Part shown: positions 1-11,380 of the stretch, in pieces
How the letters are laid out: each line of letters begins with the position of its first letter
Position numbering within the stretch: position 1 is the first letter of the stretch
Origin: Deroplatys truncata
Lineage: Eukaryota > Arthropoda > Insecta > Mantodea > Mantidae
Length of the DNA stretch: 64,000 nt
Direction: 5' to 3'
Assembly: GCA_030765065.1 (NCBI GenBank)
Contig: CM060978.1
Coordinates: 222,475,498 to 222,539,497 of the forward strand
Program-made: the position numbers and the translations under genes
Notes under the pieces: model-generated
The model's database searches: none
What the model was told of the DNA's origin: nothing
The model's input: only the letters and a program-made list of their open reading frames with translations

Positions 1-1626
1 AGTCCATTTGGGGCAGGGGATTAATAATGAGATACTTGAGGAGACACACTTGAGCACCTTTGTTACTAATGTAGACAAGTTTCAATGTTGAGAAACCAAG
101 AGAGTATGTATACTTTTGCAGCTATTTTTAACAATTTGATTGGATATTAAAAACCAAACTATCATAAATAAATACTGCAACTTTACTTTTGGAAAGTGAT
201 GTTTCTTTTTCATGAACGTATGCTAGGGATCACAATACAATGTGTTCAGGAGATTTCATATTTTTAAAAGAGAAGAGAACTGCTAAACTTAACACATCTT
301 GGCTCCCTATTGCAGATTTGTATAGCTCATTGTGTTCAACGTAGCAACGAGTGTATATAAATTTTATTAATCACAATTTAATTAACATAATGCTTTACAT
401 TGTCATATGTCGATGTGACTAAATTATGCCACAGAAGACTTTGTAAATATTTTTCGTGTCTCAGGTATACTTGTTATAGAGAGGTATTGAAATGTAAGTT
501 ATCTAACAGCTCCAATGTTGGTATAATCTTACATCTCACTCCAAAATGTTTAAGCTGCGAATCCTGTAAATTAGCTTCTGTATACGCATGATCACTCAGA
601 CCTCGCTAATAGGTATAGGTGATCCCATGAAGGGGACCCTCGCGCGCTGCGACCTACACAAATCTATTGCAGCCTAGCTCGCTTAGCTAATATGCTAACA
701 TTTTCCTTTATAATTTAGCAGATAGAGTGGCCACACATATGCAATTCAATCTCTTAGACCAAAGTTTGCGTCAATTTTGCAATGAACATAATTCTAAACA
801 CATGAAAATATTGTATCTACAGGTTGGATATAGTTAACAAACACTCAATACGGAATTTAGCGACGCTAATACTTTCGGTTTTTATTTTTTTCAACTATGT
901 GGTCGTTGTGGCACAGTAATTTACTTCTTTAATTGTGCCAGAATGTAAATGTATGCTGAAAACTATGTATCCAAATATTCTGATGTATACACTTTTCACT
1001 AGCTCAGGTATTCTGTGAATCGAAATATTTTGTACGATACCCACAGAAACAAAGCAGAGAGCAACTCCTTGCTGCAGTTTACATTGCATATAAGTAAAAT
1101 GCAGTTTATATCACACATTCAATTCCATTATCAATTGCAAACCACTGGAGACACATGTGCAAATGCACATGGTTCAAAGAAAAGCATTGAAGACTTTTAT
1201 TATAACTTTCAAGATCTCCTTACACTCATATTGCAAATAGACTTAAGCCTTTCAATAACATTTAAAACGTTTTATTGTTATTAATTATTATTACATTTTA
1301 CTTTCATGATGATACAATTCAAATTGCCTGAAGTAAATATATATCCATTAGTTTGCTAGTTATTTTCGTGCTAGTTTTGGTTCCATCGTAAAGATAATAA
1401 AAAATTTTAAATCCTCTTTTGGTTTCTTCTTTTCTTGCTTTTTAAACTTCAAGTACTCAAGTTACTTCCTAACCATCCTTCGTAAAGCAAGTTCAGTATT
1501 ACTGATTGTTGGAAAACTGCGCCCTTCTACTCTAATATGTATGAGTTCTGAAAGACTCATAAAAATATCGCAGATTAAAAACACTTTAACATACAGCTGT
1601 AGCTTAAACAATAAATCCTGTTTCAG
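1..1626. other. No gene recognised; AT-rich single-copy DNA
   Basis: No frame here resembles a known protein, and no sequence recurs elsewhere in the window. The short open frames at 400-591 and 1015-1284 have chance-like composition. Probably intron or intergenic DNA. Confidence 0.5.
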
Positions 1627-1701
1627 ACATACACGAAAAGAAAACAGAGGGAGCGATCACGCTGGATGGTTTTTATGGTGTTATTCCGGAGATTTCAACG
1701 C
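1627..1701 (+). CDS. Candidate internal exon, product unknown
   Basis: This 75-base block is preceded by a pyrimidine-containing acceptor (AATCCTGTTTCAG) and followed directly by a strong donor (GTGAGTAAG). It is richer in G+C than the surrounding DNA and is open in all three frames, so frame choice is uncertain. The most protein-like reading takes two bases to finish a split codon, then 24 codons that include GAITLDGFYGVIPEIST, and leaves one base for the next exon. The length is a multiple of three, so inclusion or skipping would keep frame. I do not recognise the protein. No partner exon can be proven here, although 60800-60892 has a compatible phase. A chance pairing of splice-like sites is possible. 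RNA-seq or a protein homology search would settle it. Confidence 0.35.
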
Positions 1702-3232
1702 GTGAGTAAGACAAGCACTTCTCTCAATTATGAACGCATACATACACTAGAAAGAAAATCAGAAGAGATTAGGAGAAATAGTATTTTGTCGACAGCAAAC
1801 AGTCATTTTCTACGTTTTTAATCCTTTAATGAGATGATACTCTGAAACGTAAACTATGTTAATCTGTAATACATGTAACATAATGCCATTCTACAGGGTT
1901 TTTTATTTTTCGGCAGAAAATATTATCTCACTATTCTCAGAGTCTAAAGCAGATTATGTTGCAAGATTACAATAGTGCAGACTATAGGATTAACTTGCAA
2001 CTAATGCCTGTTTTACGCAAAAATATCTCTTATCACCACGGAACCAATGCTATTCCACATAACGACATATTTACTATGACTATTCCAGCATATGACGTAA
2101 GCATAATATGGCGAATAACGTATAAAATAGGCTTAGGTATCAACCAATTACTACTTAATTATAGGTTAATTATCATATCCAGGGGAAATGATAATCGTTA
2201 TCCGATAATTACCTACAACACCTCCGTCGTCTATTTCGATTGCAGGGGACTCAAAACAAAATGGTAGCTTTAAGATTTGGTCGAGCATAATAAATTTAAT
2301 TAATTTGTTTTAAAAGTAGATGTTCTTACGGGTTTATTTTTATTCCATTTTGATGAGTAATGGGTTTGATATTCTCTGGAGCATATGCTATGCTATCGTA
2401 TACACATTTTTATTTAAAGTATAACGTTCCACGAGTTTGCTGCAACAAATGGATTACGTGTTGAAGCATAATAATATTGATTTATGAAATTGTCAGTAAA
2501 GTAGGATTTTACATCGATTACACATATTTCGCGGAGGACCGTTGTTTGTTTATATAGTTACCAGTTACTTTCCTCTCATGACCTATGATTTGTTAGTGCA
2601 CTTGAAACATTTTAATGGTAAATATAACATTCAAGATTATTGTTTTATCCGGACACATACAATATCAAACTGGGATATAACTTCTAAGTTCATATGGATA
2701 TATAAGTTCACATACAGTATGAATACAGTTCCATGATATGCTTACAAACAACAAACTATAACCCTTCCCAATTTTCAATCTTCCTTACTTCTACAAATAT
2801 GTGCATTATTATCACTGTTGTATTTATTGGAAACTTCTACTCAAAATAGACTTAATGATTTGATCTGCAGTCACCATGAGACTTCAATTTGTGTATTCAA
2901 CCATAAAGAATATAAAATATACGAACTAAACTATATTACTCAATGAAAAGTTTACCAGGTATGTCTACAAATATTATTAACTCTTCTAAGAAGGATCTTG
3001 TATACCCAGTTTGTAAAACAATACGTAAATCTAGTGCTGATGAAATATTCATCTAGGGAAAGCATATTCAGAAGAAGTAACGTAGTAAATAAATATTGTC
3101 CTAATGATACATCTTTAAGTCTCAGGATACTGATCCCGAAAATAATATTTTAATACAAGAAACCCGCAGATAAAATGTTTCCTCTATTGAAGATATTGTT
3201 ACGAACAATTATCATGGGATGATAGATTAGAA
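1702..3232. other. No gene recognised; AT-rich
   Basis: The open frame 1956-2267 (103 codons) is rich in Asn, Ile and Tyr as expected from AT-rich random sequence and matches no family I know. Nothing else repeats elsewhere in the window. Confidence 0.5.
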
Positions 3233-3234
3233 TA

Positions 3235-3536
3235 CAATATCTCCAAAACTAAGCGTTGTAGAAAGAAATATCTTGGATAAAAGTTGCTTATATCATAGGG
3301 GAAACTAAATGCCATTAGTCGTGATTTATTTGGAGGACGTTGTGATGGTCATTTTAAGGTGAATTTAAATTGACCTTAATTGTAGGTGTCCATTTAAAAA
3401 AATTAAATTGACCCTAAAATGGTCATTATAGTGTCCTCCAAACAAAACACGACTAATGTCATTTACTTTCCCTCATAATATCAAGCAACTTTATTACAGA
3501 TATTTCTTTCTAAAACGCTTAGTTTCGGAGATATTG
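3235..3536. mobile_element. Fold-back MITE with arms of about 150 bp and TA target duplication
   Basis: Almost the whole 302-bp segment is one inverted repeat. It begins CAATATCTCC and ends GGAGATATTG. The inner arm blocks also match in reverse complement, for example GGAGGAC near 3333 and GTCCTCC near 3431, and the flanking ACTAAG/CTTAGT blocks. The arms meet around 3390-3410 with almost no spacer. TA dinucleotides flank both ends (3233-3234 and 3537-3538), the target duplication typical of Tc1/mariner-type elements. It has no coding capacity. The superfamily is inferred from the TA duplication only. Confidence 0.75.
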
Positions 3537-4709
3537 TACAGCCTCAACCTTAATTGAGCACGCTGTATAATATGTGAAGGATTCAAAATGATTTCAATTA
3601 ATAATAAAATATGTACTTCATTTATTGCAAACCAAACAGAACATTTGCCAAGACCCCAACATCCAGCAATAAAATACTACAACCTCCGTAAATTCAACAA
3701 AATTAAGAAAGTTATAATTATTCAACTACATCTAATCTTCAGAGAAAGTCTAAAAGAATAGGCAACGATATGACTACGAACTAACACAATACAGTTTTTT
3801 ATAATCACAGACGAAAAGTTGTTCATAATACTTTACACAATTTAAGTAAATAGAAAAGGTGTAAAATTCCCATTCACAGGATTACAGATCACTTCTTTAA
3901 TAGATTTGAAAATAAAAATGATACTTCATGTCTCCCAGATCCTCCAGGCATCCTGAAGGTATCTTCATTGAGGAAAAGGATATTCATAAGGCCCTCTTTA
4001 ATATAAAGGCAGACACTTTCACTGGTTCACTGCCCGTATATCGAGAGATCTGAAAGTCACTAGGTTCTTCACATTACCATGCTAAGAATAAGACAACAAA
4101 ACGAATACAATTTAATTGCGGCGTGCCTCAAGGATCGCCATTATCATCATTGCTGCTTAACTTAGCTATCGACTGCGTTATTCAGAATCTCATAGATATT
4201 GAATTATACAAAACTGGCTTCTCTCTCCATGACTTCTTGCAGAATTTATCAACTTTCGCATTTGTTGACGACATAGCCCTAGTAGGCTTGATTGATCAAG
4301 CCGAGTGTGTCCTGCAAATATAGGATTACAAACTAATGGTAATAAAAGTAAATGCATAATTCTCAACAAGGGGAATCTAACATAACTTGTTTCTCTACAA
4401 TGATCTATTATAACATCTATTAGCGACAAATCGGAGGTATTTAAGAGTTGACTTTAATGATCAAATTTCTTTTGATAAAAAGAAATTAACAACATCATTA
4501 ACTATAGATCTTAAATTACTTGAACTTTATACTCTTCTGAAACCAGAACAGAAACTTAAGATTCTTGATCAATACATCTGGTGAGCTAGTTTATCCGCTG
4601 TAGTGTGCTCCATTAAGTCAACTCTCTGATACTTTCCTAAGAAACATGGATAAAATAATACGAATACAGTAAAAGAGATAACTGCAGCTTCCTGATGACA
4701 CACCAAATG

Positions 4710-4710
<1 letters not shown>

Positions 4711-4740
<30 letters not shown>

Positions 4741-4741
4741 C
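4711..4741. repeat. (TA)n microsatellite
   Basis: About 15 uninterrupted TA units interrupt the R2-type LINE relic after its reverse transcriptase domain. Confidence 0.95.
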
Positions 4742-4925
4742 GCCTAGAAAATGGCGGAGAATCGGACTTATAAGAGCGGAATGAGAAGCCAGGCTTCAGC
4801 ACTTTAATATCTGTCAGCGTCTCCAGGCAGTTGATGATGTCCACCTACACTGAGAAAGAAGAAGAGTCTGCACTAAAAAAGCTTCATATTTCTTGTGATA
4901 CTTTGCCACCCAACACCAAAGTCAT

Positions 4926-5204
4926 CCTCCTGGTCTAGGGGTACCATGCTTGCCTCTTGTTTCCGAGCTCGCGAATTCAACCCGGCGGAGGGCGATGGAT
5001 GTTTTTGGGTGTAAAAATCCTTAGCATATCTTCCTTCGGAAGGGAAGTAAAGCAGATGGCTCCGTGTCGTAGGTTTATGGCACGTAAAAGAACCTCAAAT
5101 CTTATAAAGAGACCTCTTAGCAAAATTATCGGTCTTTCACGTACAATATATAATGGGACGCTAAGAACCATAATAGTTAAAGAGCGTCCATAAATAAAAT
5201 AAAA
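4926..5204 (+). mobile_element. SINE family A, near full length, inserted in the LINE relic
   Basis: This is a tRNA-derived SINE. The RNA polymerase III A-box-like segment (GGTCTAGGGGTACCATG) lies at the 5' end and a B-box-like segment (CGAATTCAACC, canonically GGTTCGAATCC) follows about 30 bp later. The body contains TTCCTTCGGAAGGGAAGTAAAG and GGCACGTAAAAGAACCTC, and the tail is CCATAAATAAAAT. Other copies lie at 10203-10344, 35507-35711 and 54527-54787, and the 54.5-kb copy has the better-preserved promoter. The tRNA parent looks Glu- or Gly-like by eye, which is a guess. Confidence 0.85.
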
Positions 5205-5705
5205 CCCACCACCAAAGGCAAGTGGATTCGGAAAATGTTAAGATCTCAGTCATTTCAAGATTGATGTCAGTTGTCAGACAAAGGCATGTGTGTGACCTTA
5301 TATGCAGACTACTCGAACGTCAATTCATGGATTAGTAATAAGAAAAATCTCTCATCCTCTGAATGCATCAATGCCATTAAGATATCGTGTAACTAGTCGC
5401 CAGTACATTATGTTCCAGTCAGAATCTTCAGTACAACCCGTTGCCACCATCCAGGTTGCAACATACTTAGATATGTGCTGGGATTGTGCAGAAAGGGGAA
5501 TTGCTTCGAAATAATAGACACTATGCGATCGCTCAGTTCCTGCTCATGCAAGGAAAGAAGTTCACGAGGAAGTTCCTGTCATCTCTCAGCAAGACTCCAA
5601 TAGTGATATAGTGATAGTGATAGACGTGTTAATATAGTGGCTATCGTCAGAAAAACGTCTAATGTGGATGGTTTTAGGCCCTAAAGTTCATTTTGAAAAG
5701 GTACA

Positions 5706-6594
5706 CAGGTAAATAAAAAAGAAAGGTAGTTACGAACCATGTGTTCCTTTACTGGCGAGTTGTTACAACGTTCCTATTATCAACTGGTCTGTTCATGGAA
5801 TACTCTTTGGAGCTCGTGGTTCTCTGTCCAAATTTACACTTCGTATCCTGAAATATTTTAACGTACCCAGTTTTAAAGTTGTGAGTATTCTGAATCAAAT
5901 ATTGAAAGGCATATACAAATATTACAGTATAATCGTATGTCAATAGTTCTTAAAGTTTTGTTTTTTCTAGTTTTAGATAAAAATAATGGAAATATTAACT
6001 GAGATTCAGCTGTTTATTTGCATTGAAATGTTTGTCTGCTTTATTTAATGTTCTGTCCGGTTTTCTGGTTTGCCCTGGTCGACTTCACTTGAGTTCAGTT
6101 GATTGTGATAAATCTTTATATATGCAGCAATTTTCTGTGGCTTTTGAGGTTACGCCTGTGATTAGGTAGTGTTTCATAATTAAGCATTTGGCAGTAATGA
6201 AAGCCTTATTTTGAATTAGATCATAAGTATAAATTATGCTTAATGTGCATATATGTGTGGTGTTTTTATAAAAACAACGGTATTATTTATAACGATTTTA
6301 TTCGAAGATAGTCATTAAAGATCACTCGAATCTTTGAAATTTGTCAGATAAAACATTTCGTATTAAGCACTCATGAAATTAAATTTGATAATCTCAAAAC
6401 CTATTGTGATATTACCTATGACTATTCGGTTTAGAATTAGCAAAAAACGAGCGCAATCATATAGATATTGATGTTAGAGGAGAAGCTCGCTATAAAAAAG
6501 GAAATTTCAAGTGCATTCGCATTAAGTGATTTGTCTAAACATAATAACGTGCTCATACAAAATAGTTGTGTTTATTTTGCTTTCTGTGTATTTT
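5706..6594. other. No gene recognised
   Basis: AT-rich sequence with no repeated block and no frame that reads like a known protein. Confidence 0.5.
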
Positions 6595-7490
6595 TACTTT
6601 CTCTACTACGTATAGTAAGTAGGGGAAGTATTGTATTCCACCCAAAAATTCGATACCGAGATTTCAACGGAAATACATGTTTTGAGACCCCCTGAATCCA
6701 AAAAAAGCATTTTTGGAAACATGTCCGTGTGTGTGTTTGTGTGTCTGTCTGTCTGTGAACAGCATAACCCAGAAACGAACAGTCGGATAAACACCAAACG
6801 TGGTATTTAGGTTCAGTATCTTCCAAAGATGCGATACGAAGGTTTTCAAGAAAATCCCCTCACCCCAGATTACCCTTTACATGGAAGATTTTTCGAAAAT
6901 TTTAATTTTCTCAAAAATGGCTCTAACGATTTTGATTAAAATATCACGTGTTTAAGATATTTTCATGACAAATAAAATGTATATCTTGAATTTTCTGGGA
7001 ATGTCTCCAAAAATATTCTTGACTGTGAACGACTTTTGCATAACTGGTAAACCATAAGAGATAGACAAAATTTTACAACACAAAAAATGTAGATCGCGTT
7101 AAAATACACAATTTATGTCATATACATTTTTTATTGTTGAGTGAACCATTTTCGAGATATTGCTTATTTCCTTAAATTTTTTAATAATTTTCTCAAATGG
7201 GAATTCGTTATTCATTTTTTATCTTGTATATGCAAAGAGTATTAATCTGTGGCAAAGGGAATGGTGCTGCACCTAGTAACCAGCTATTAAGAGATATGTA
7301 TGTGCTTAAAGGCTACTGTATTTCTATATTGCCCTTGTAAATATATATTCCACTTATGTCTACAAGAAAATTAGCAATAAGATAGAGTCTGCAAATGTTT
7401 ATCTCGATTAACATGAAGTGGATGAAGAATAAGCGTTTGTAAAATAGTTTGTACAAGAGTATAGAAAGTCATGTGAGTAACACATCAGAT
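6595..7490 (-). mobile_element. HER copy 1, full length, long subfamily
   Basis: This copy shows all the family landmarks. The hairpin end is at the left (ACTTTCTCTACT ... AGTAGGGGAAGT), followed by a short TG/TC tract at 6721-6760 and a conserved core. The other end, TCTGATGTGTTAC in reverse complement, lies at 7475-7490. It belongs to the long subfamily, which has an extra segment near 7250-7345 around GGGAATGGTGCTGCACC. It also occurs at 30180-30270 and in part at 13900-14010. Short open frames inside are by-products of the repeat. Confidence 0.85.
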
Positions 7491-8550
7491 TTTTAAATAA
7501 CACTGCATTCGTTTAACAAGTACTTTAAATCCTTCTGAAGATCTAGATATATTCAAGTGGTTTACGTTCCTGTGAGAGACGAAAATTCGGTACCCACATA
7601 TATTGTTGTGCTACACCTAACTCGCGAGCATAGTTGGAAAGGTAAATGTTTTGAATATAACCAAAACCTGCAGAAGAGGAGTGATTAAGGCTTCTAACGC
7701 GAGTATTCGAGGTTGCATCATCATTATTGGATCCCTCCAAGATGGAAACTAACCCACCAGATCCAGGAAACTAAATTCTATTAGGCTTATTGTTATCCAA
7801 CCTATGGCTCTGTAACGTCATACAACGTCTCGCTTTGGAGTTACCGAGAAACATGGTCTAAATGCCTCAGTTAACGATCCTGTTGCTGCACTCTTGCGTC
7901 AAACAATGGTATGTGCTTTGACGTAGCAAGTCATCGAGTTGGCTGATCCCGTTCTAGATCATGGCTAAATACAATTCCTATTCAACGTCCTTTTTATGTA
8001 CGTATGTCAGTAAGAAAAACAACACAAACGGAACGAATCATTCTCTCCAACATATTATCCGTTACTGAAAATAATTCACTTCTTTAAAGATAGCTACCAA
8101 CATGTTTTTCATAATTTCACATTTTGAGCTAAGAACAAAATTGTGCAGTTTAATTTTATACATTTAATATCCCGGTATACTCTTATAAATTTGTAATAAT
8201 TCTTTTTCCTGCATTACTTTTCTTATCGAATGTTTATACTTATTGTAAAAGCTAAAACAATTTCATAAGCTTAAGTAAGTTTTTAAATTATGCTACATCT
8301 AAATGACTGAGTTAGACTAAGGTTTAGAAGTTGAATTAAAACTGGAAAAGTTCAACCACGAACTCGAACCACGGATTTCCGTATTTTCTTGCATGGCTTA
8401 GGCAAGGAAAACTCAAAAGGTGCATTAAACTTCTCTCATCTGATTCATATGTTTCAGTATCTCAGTGATCTCAGATCACCGAGATTTCTTACTTAAAGAC
8501 TGCTTCTAGTACTGCCAAGTTTCTATACCATCTTAGGTTATCTTCTGTTA
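7491..8550. other. No known gene; one unrecognised minus-strand open frame
   Basis: The minus-strand frame 7740-7543 (65 codons) has a balanced composition and ends in a segment reading YMWVPNFRLSQERKPLEYI. I cannot place it in a family. It could be a transposon relic or chance. The rest is AT-rich and unremarkable. Confidence 0.35.
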
Positions 8551-9046
8551 CGGAGGGGACTCCTAGGGGAATTTGTACCTACGCCTCACGAGGGGATAGG
8601 TGCAGGTAAGCACCCCAAGAGGGGGCATCCCCGGGAGGAAGGATGAGGCGAGAGGAGACAACCGGCGGCTGGATCCAGGAACAATGGTACAACAATGAAG
8701 GGTTTTTAAGTTAGGCACCCCAGCATACTAAAACCTCGCCCCACACAGAGGGGGTTCAAAGTTCTTCAAGGGGGTTCAGATATCCCGGCAGCCAGCCGAA
8801 AGCCGAGGGATGGAGAGAGGTACAGAGATCATCCTTTTCCTCTGCCATGCTGTACCAAAACACATTTACGGACACTTTCTAACCTGTAAGAGACCAAGGG
8901 GCTGAAAGAAATCACTCAGCATTCGCCTGACTACCCGGGAAAACCCCAACCCGGGGAGTTAGAGTTTGCGGTCACCCGGGATCGAACACAGGACCTCCGA
9001 ATGCAGATCATAGACCTTGACTTCTGAGCCATCTCGCTTGGTACTA
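8551..9046 (-). mobile_element. SINE family B, long (about 500 bp) tRNA-derived SINE
   Basis: Read on the minus strand, the element opens near 9046 with an A-box-like GATGGCTCAGAAGTCAAGG and a B-box-like TGTTCGATCCCGGG, so it has a tRNA head. A G+C-rich body follows, with GGGTTGGGGTTTTCCCGGG and TGAGTGATTTCTTTCAGCC, and it ends in C-rich/G-rich blocks near 8551. The base composition contrasts sharply with both flanks. Only one copy lies in this window, so the 3' boundary is approximate. Confidence 0.65.
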
Positions 9047-9602
9047 GGTGACCATACTACTATAGTATTTATATATGTATGTTGCTTTTCATACTGCTTA
9101 TGGTAAGATTGCAACGCTGAAACAGTTTTGAAGCGTCCAGTAAAATAAGATAATGTTCCCCAACGAGCAAATATCCCGAAAAATATTTATGATATGAATT
9201 CTTTTGAGGCCTAGAATTAACAGTAAATGCAGCATTGACGTACGATTTACGTACGATTCTCAGAGAAACTCACATAGCCTTGAAGCTCCGTACGGCTGCT
9301 TGAATTAAATTACACTGTTACATATAGGAGATATACTCTATGTTTACTTTCCGCAATATTAATGGAAATGTTAGAAGTGTTTTAAATAACGCTGAAACTA
9401 CTTCATTATCTAACTATGCCGTAATATGAATACTTGCAGACTAGGCAAATAAAGTTTTGGTTAAAAAAATAGCCCAGTAGGTATTCATGGGAGTAAACAC
9501 TCATCGACGCCTACTCTTTCTGAGCCTCTCCTAGGAAGCGATCTTTTATTCCCGGTCACTGCATTGTGATACTATCAAGGTTCTTCAAACTAGTACCGTA
9601 AC
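9047..9602. other. No gene recognised
   Basis: Single-copy AT-rich sequence. Its right edge runs into the relic frame at 9603-9896. Confidence 0.45.
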
Positions 9603-9896
9603 TCAATGGAGGCGACCACTTCTGACACTAATGCTCGGCAGGATATTCAACAGATGCTCCTCACATGCAAACTCCAGCAAATTGTTATTGCATTCAGTCC
9701 TCTCGTAGTTTACGTGCTGTTACCTTTTCTGTCTACAGAAAGGACAGCATTGACCTCTGCATGCACGTGACGTTCCTTCAACAGCTGTTTTATTTCCAAT
9801 CTTATCCGCAATAAATCTACTCCAAATGCGTTCCACCGCTTCTCTCATGCGCTCTTCCCTGTTGTAATTCTGAAGGAACAATCGCCATGGAAATGC
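9603..9896 (-). pseudogene. Unidentified coding relic, one internal stop
   Basis: The minus strand from 9896 reads about 58 codons to a TAA at 9722-9720, then continues in the same frame for 38 codons to TGA at 9605-9603. The composition is protein-like, with charged segments such as REERMREAVERIWSRFIADK and a cysteine cluster CRGQCCPFC just before the first stop. Codon use is less AT-biased than the surroundings. An alternative is a single exon (acceptor-like TTCCTTCAG at about 9873, donor-like AAAAG|GTAACA at about 9724). The matching frame on both sides of the stop favours one decayed coding sequence. I do not recognise the family. Confidence 0.4.
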
Positions 9897-10202
9897 TTAG
9901 AATAGCATTACATTGCCTTTTTTCGAAGATTTATTATAGGTACTGATCTAGCTTTTCAGATGTAACTTACGTTTTAATATACTCTTAAATATTCTCAAAG
10001 AGGGTTCGGTTTTTGTGTTTAATAAAACATCATTTATAGGGTTTGTTTATTCAATCACATTCATACGTGACTAAGACAATATTTGTAGATATCAAAAGTA
10101 TAATAAAGAGGCAAAAAAACAGACATACTTAAGCACTTAAATTAGACTTATTTGAGGGCAATGCACCTAAAAAGTCAAGAAAATTGCACTAGCTTACACT
10201 TA
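9897..10202. other. No gene recognised
   Basis: AT-rich spacer before the SINE-A fragment, with no repeated or coding-like segment seen. Confidence 0.45.
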
Positions 10203-10344
10203 AAGGTACCAAGTTGAAACCGAGGTTCAGGTTCAAACCCGGCGGAGTACGATGGATTTCTTCGGGTCTAAAAATCCTTAGCATGGTTTCCTGTGGAAGG
10301 GAAGTAAAGCTGGTCGTCCCGTGTCGTAGATTTATGGCACGCTG
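10203..10344 (+). mobile_element. SINE family A fragment, 3' half missing
   Basis: Matches the 5' half of the copy at 4926 from the B-box region (GGTTCAAACCCGGCGGAG) to TTTATGGCACG. It then stops abruptly against a Tc1 element that lacks its own left end. The junction at about 10344 therefore joins two truncated elements. Confidence 0.75.
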
Positions 10345-11380
10345 GAAACCAATATGGTGTTGGCCCATCCTTAGCCTTGATGACAGCGTTCACTCTCGCA
10401 GGCATACTTTCAATCAGGTGCTGGAAGGTTTCGTGGAGAATGGCAGCCCATTCTTCACGGAGTGCGGAACTGAGGAGAGGTATCGATGTAGGTCGGTGAG
10501 GCCTGGCACGAAGTCGGCGTTCCAAAACATCCCAAAGGTGTTCTGTAGGATTCAAGTCAGGACTCTGTGCAGGCCAGTCCATTACAAGGATGTTATTGTC
10601 GTGTAACCACTCCGCCACAGCCCGTGCAGTATGAACAGGTGCTCGATCGTGTTGAAAGATGCAATCGCCATCTCCGAATTGCTCTTCAACAGTGGGAAGC
10701 AAGAAGGTGCTTAAAATATCAATGTAGGTCTGCGCTGTGATCGTGCCACGCAAAACAACAAGGAGTGCAACCCCCATACAGGAAAAACACGACCACACCA
10801 TAACACAACCGCCTCCGAATTTCACTTTTGGCACTACACACGCTGGCAGATGACGTTCACCGGGCATTCGCCATACCTACACCCTCCCAACGAATCGCCA
10901 CATTGTGTACCGTGATTCGTCACTCCACACAACGTTTTGCCACTATTCAATCGTGTAGTGTTGACGCTCCGTACACCAAGTGAGGCGTCGTTTGGCATTT
11001 TCCTGCGCGATGTGTGGTATATGAGCAGCCGCTCGACCATGGAATCCAAGGTTTCTCACCTCACGCCTAACTGTCATAGTACTTGGCGTGAATCCTGATG
11101 CAGTTTGGCATTCCTGTGTAATGGTCTGGATAGATGTCTGCCTATTACTCTTTACAACCCTCTTCAAGTGTCGGCGGTCTCTGTCAGTCAACAGACGAGG
11201 TCGGTCTGTACAATTTTGTGCTGTGTATGTCCCTTCACGTTTCCACTTCACTATCACATCAGAAACAGTGGACCTAGGGATGTTTAGGAGTATGGAAATC
11301 TCGCGTACAGACTTCTGACACAAGTGACACCCAATCACCCGACCATGTTTGAAGTCCGTGAGTTCCACGGAGCGTCCCAT
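10345..11380 (-). pseudogene. Tc1-family DD34E transposase, broken by two stop codons
   Basis: A cut-and-paste transposase that binds the terminal repeats and inserts at TA. Reading from MGRSVELTDF at 11380, the N-terminal paired-like helix-turn-helix region includes the HLCQKSVREISILLNIPRS and GRPRLLTDRDRRHLKR segments. The catalytic core has the first Asp in VVWSDESRY, the second in IFQHDRAPVH and the Glu in SPDLNPTEHLWD, with 34 residues between the last two (DD34E). The frame is continuous except for a Gln codon changed to TAG near 10943 and a Trp codon changed to TAG near 10890. The C-terminus normally ends soon after KAKxGPTPY. Here the frame runs on into the antisense SINE and stops at 10268. 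Confidence 0.9.

Larger units (their letters stand above)
3910..5705 (+). pseudogene. R2-clade non-LTR retrotransposon (LINE) relic, reverse transcriptase to restriction-like endonuclease
   Basis: Pieces of one ORF2-type protein appear in order on this strand with several frame changes and stops. At 4118-4190 is CGVPQGSPLSSLLLNLAID, a reverse transcriptase motif. At 4256-4300 is FAFVDDIALVG, with FVDD in place of the catalytic YADD/FADD box. At 4520-4570 is LLKPEQKLKILDQYIW, a region following the polymerase core in R2-type proteins. After an inserted SINE (4926-5204) come WISNKKNLSSSECINAIKIS near 5330-5390, a Cys/His block RCHHPGCN near 5440, and RRVNIVAIVRKTSN near 5605, which resembles the RRxDIV segment of the C-terminal restriction-like endonuclease. 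Such proteins nick the target and copy their RNA in place. This copy is dead and lacks the 5' half. The R2-type assignment comes from motif recall, not alignment. Confidence 0.65.

Noticed and set aside
466-493. Microexon between TTTTTCGTGTCTCAG and GTAAGT
   Set aside because: Splice-like sites are good, but the block is 28-29 bp, AT-rich and open in only one frame, with no support.
6595-7490. HER as a classical Helitron or as a TIR transposon
   Set aside because: There is no CTRR 3' end, so not a canonical Helitron. The inverted blocks are subterminal on one side only and no target duplication is visible, so not a standard TIR element. The helentron-like label is kept as the best fit.
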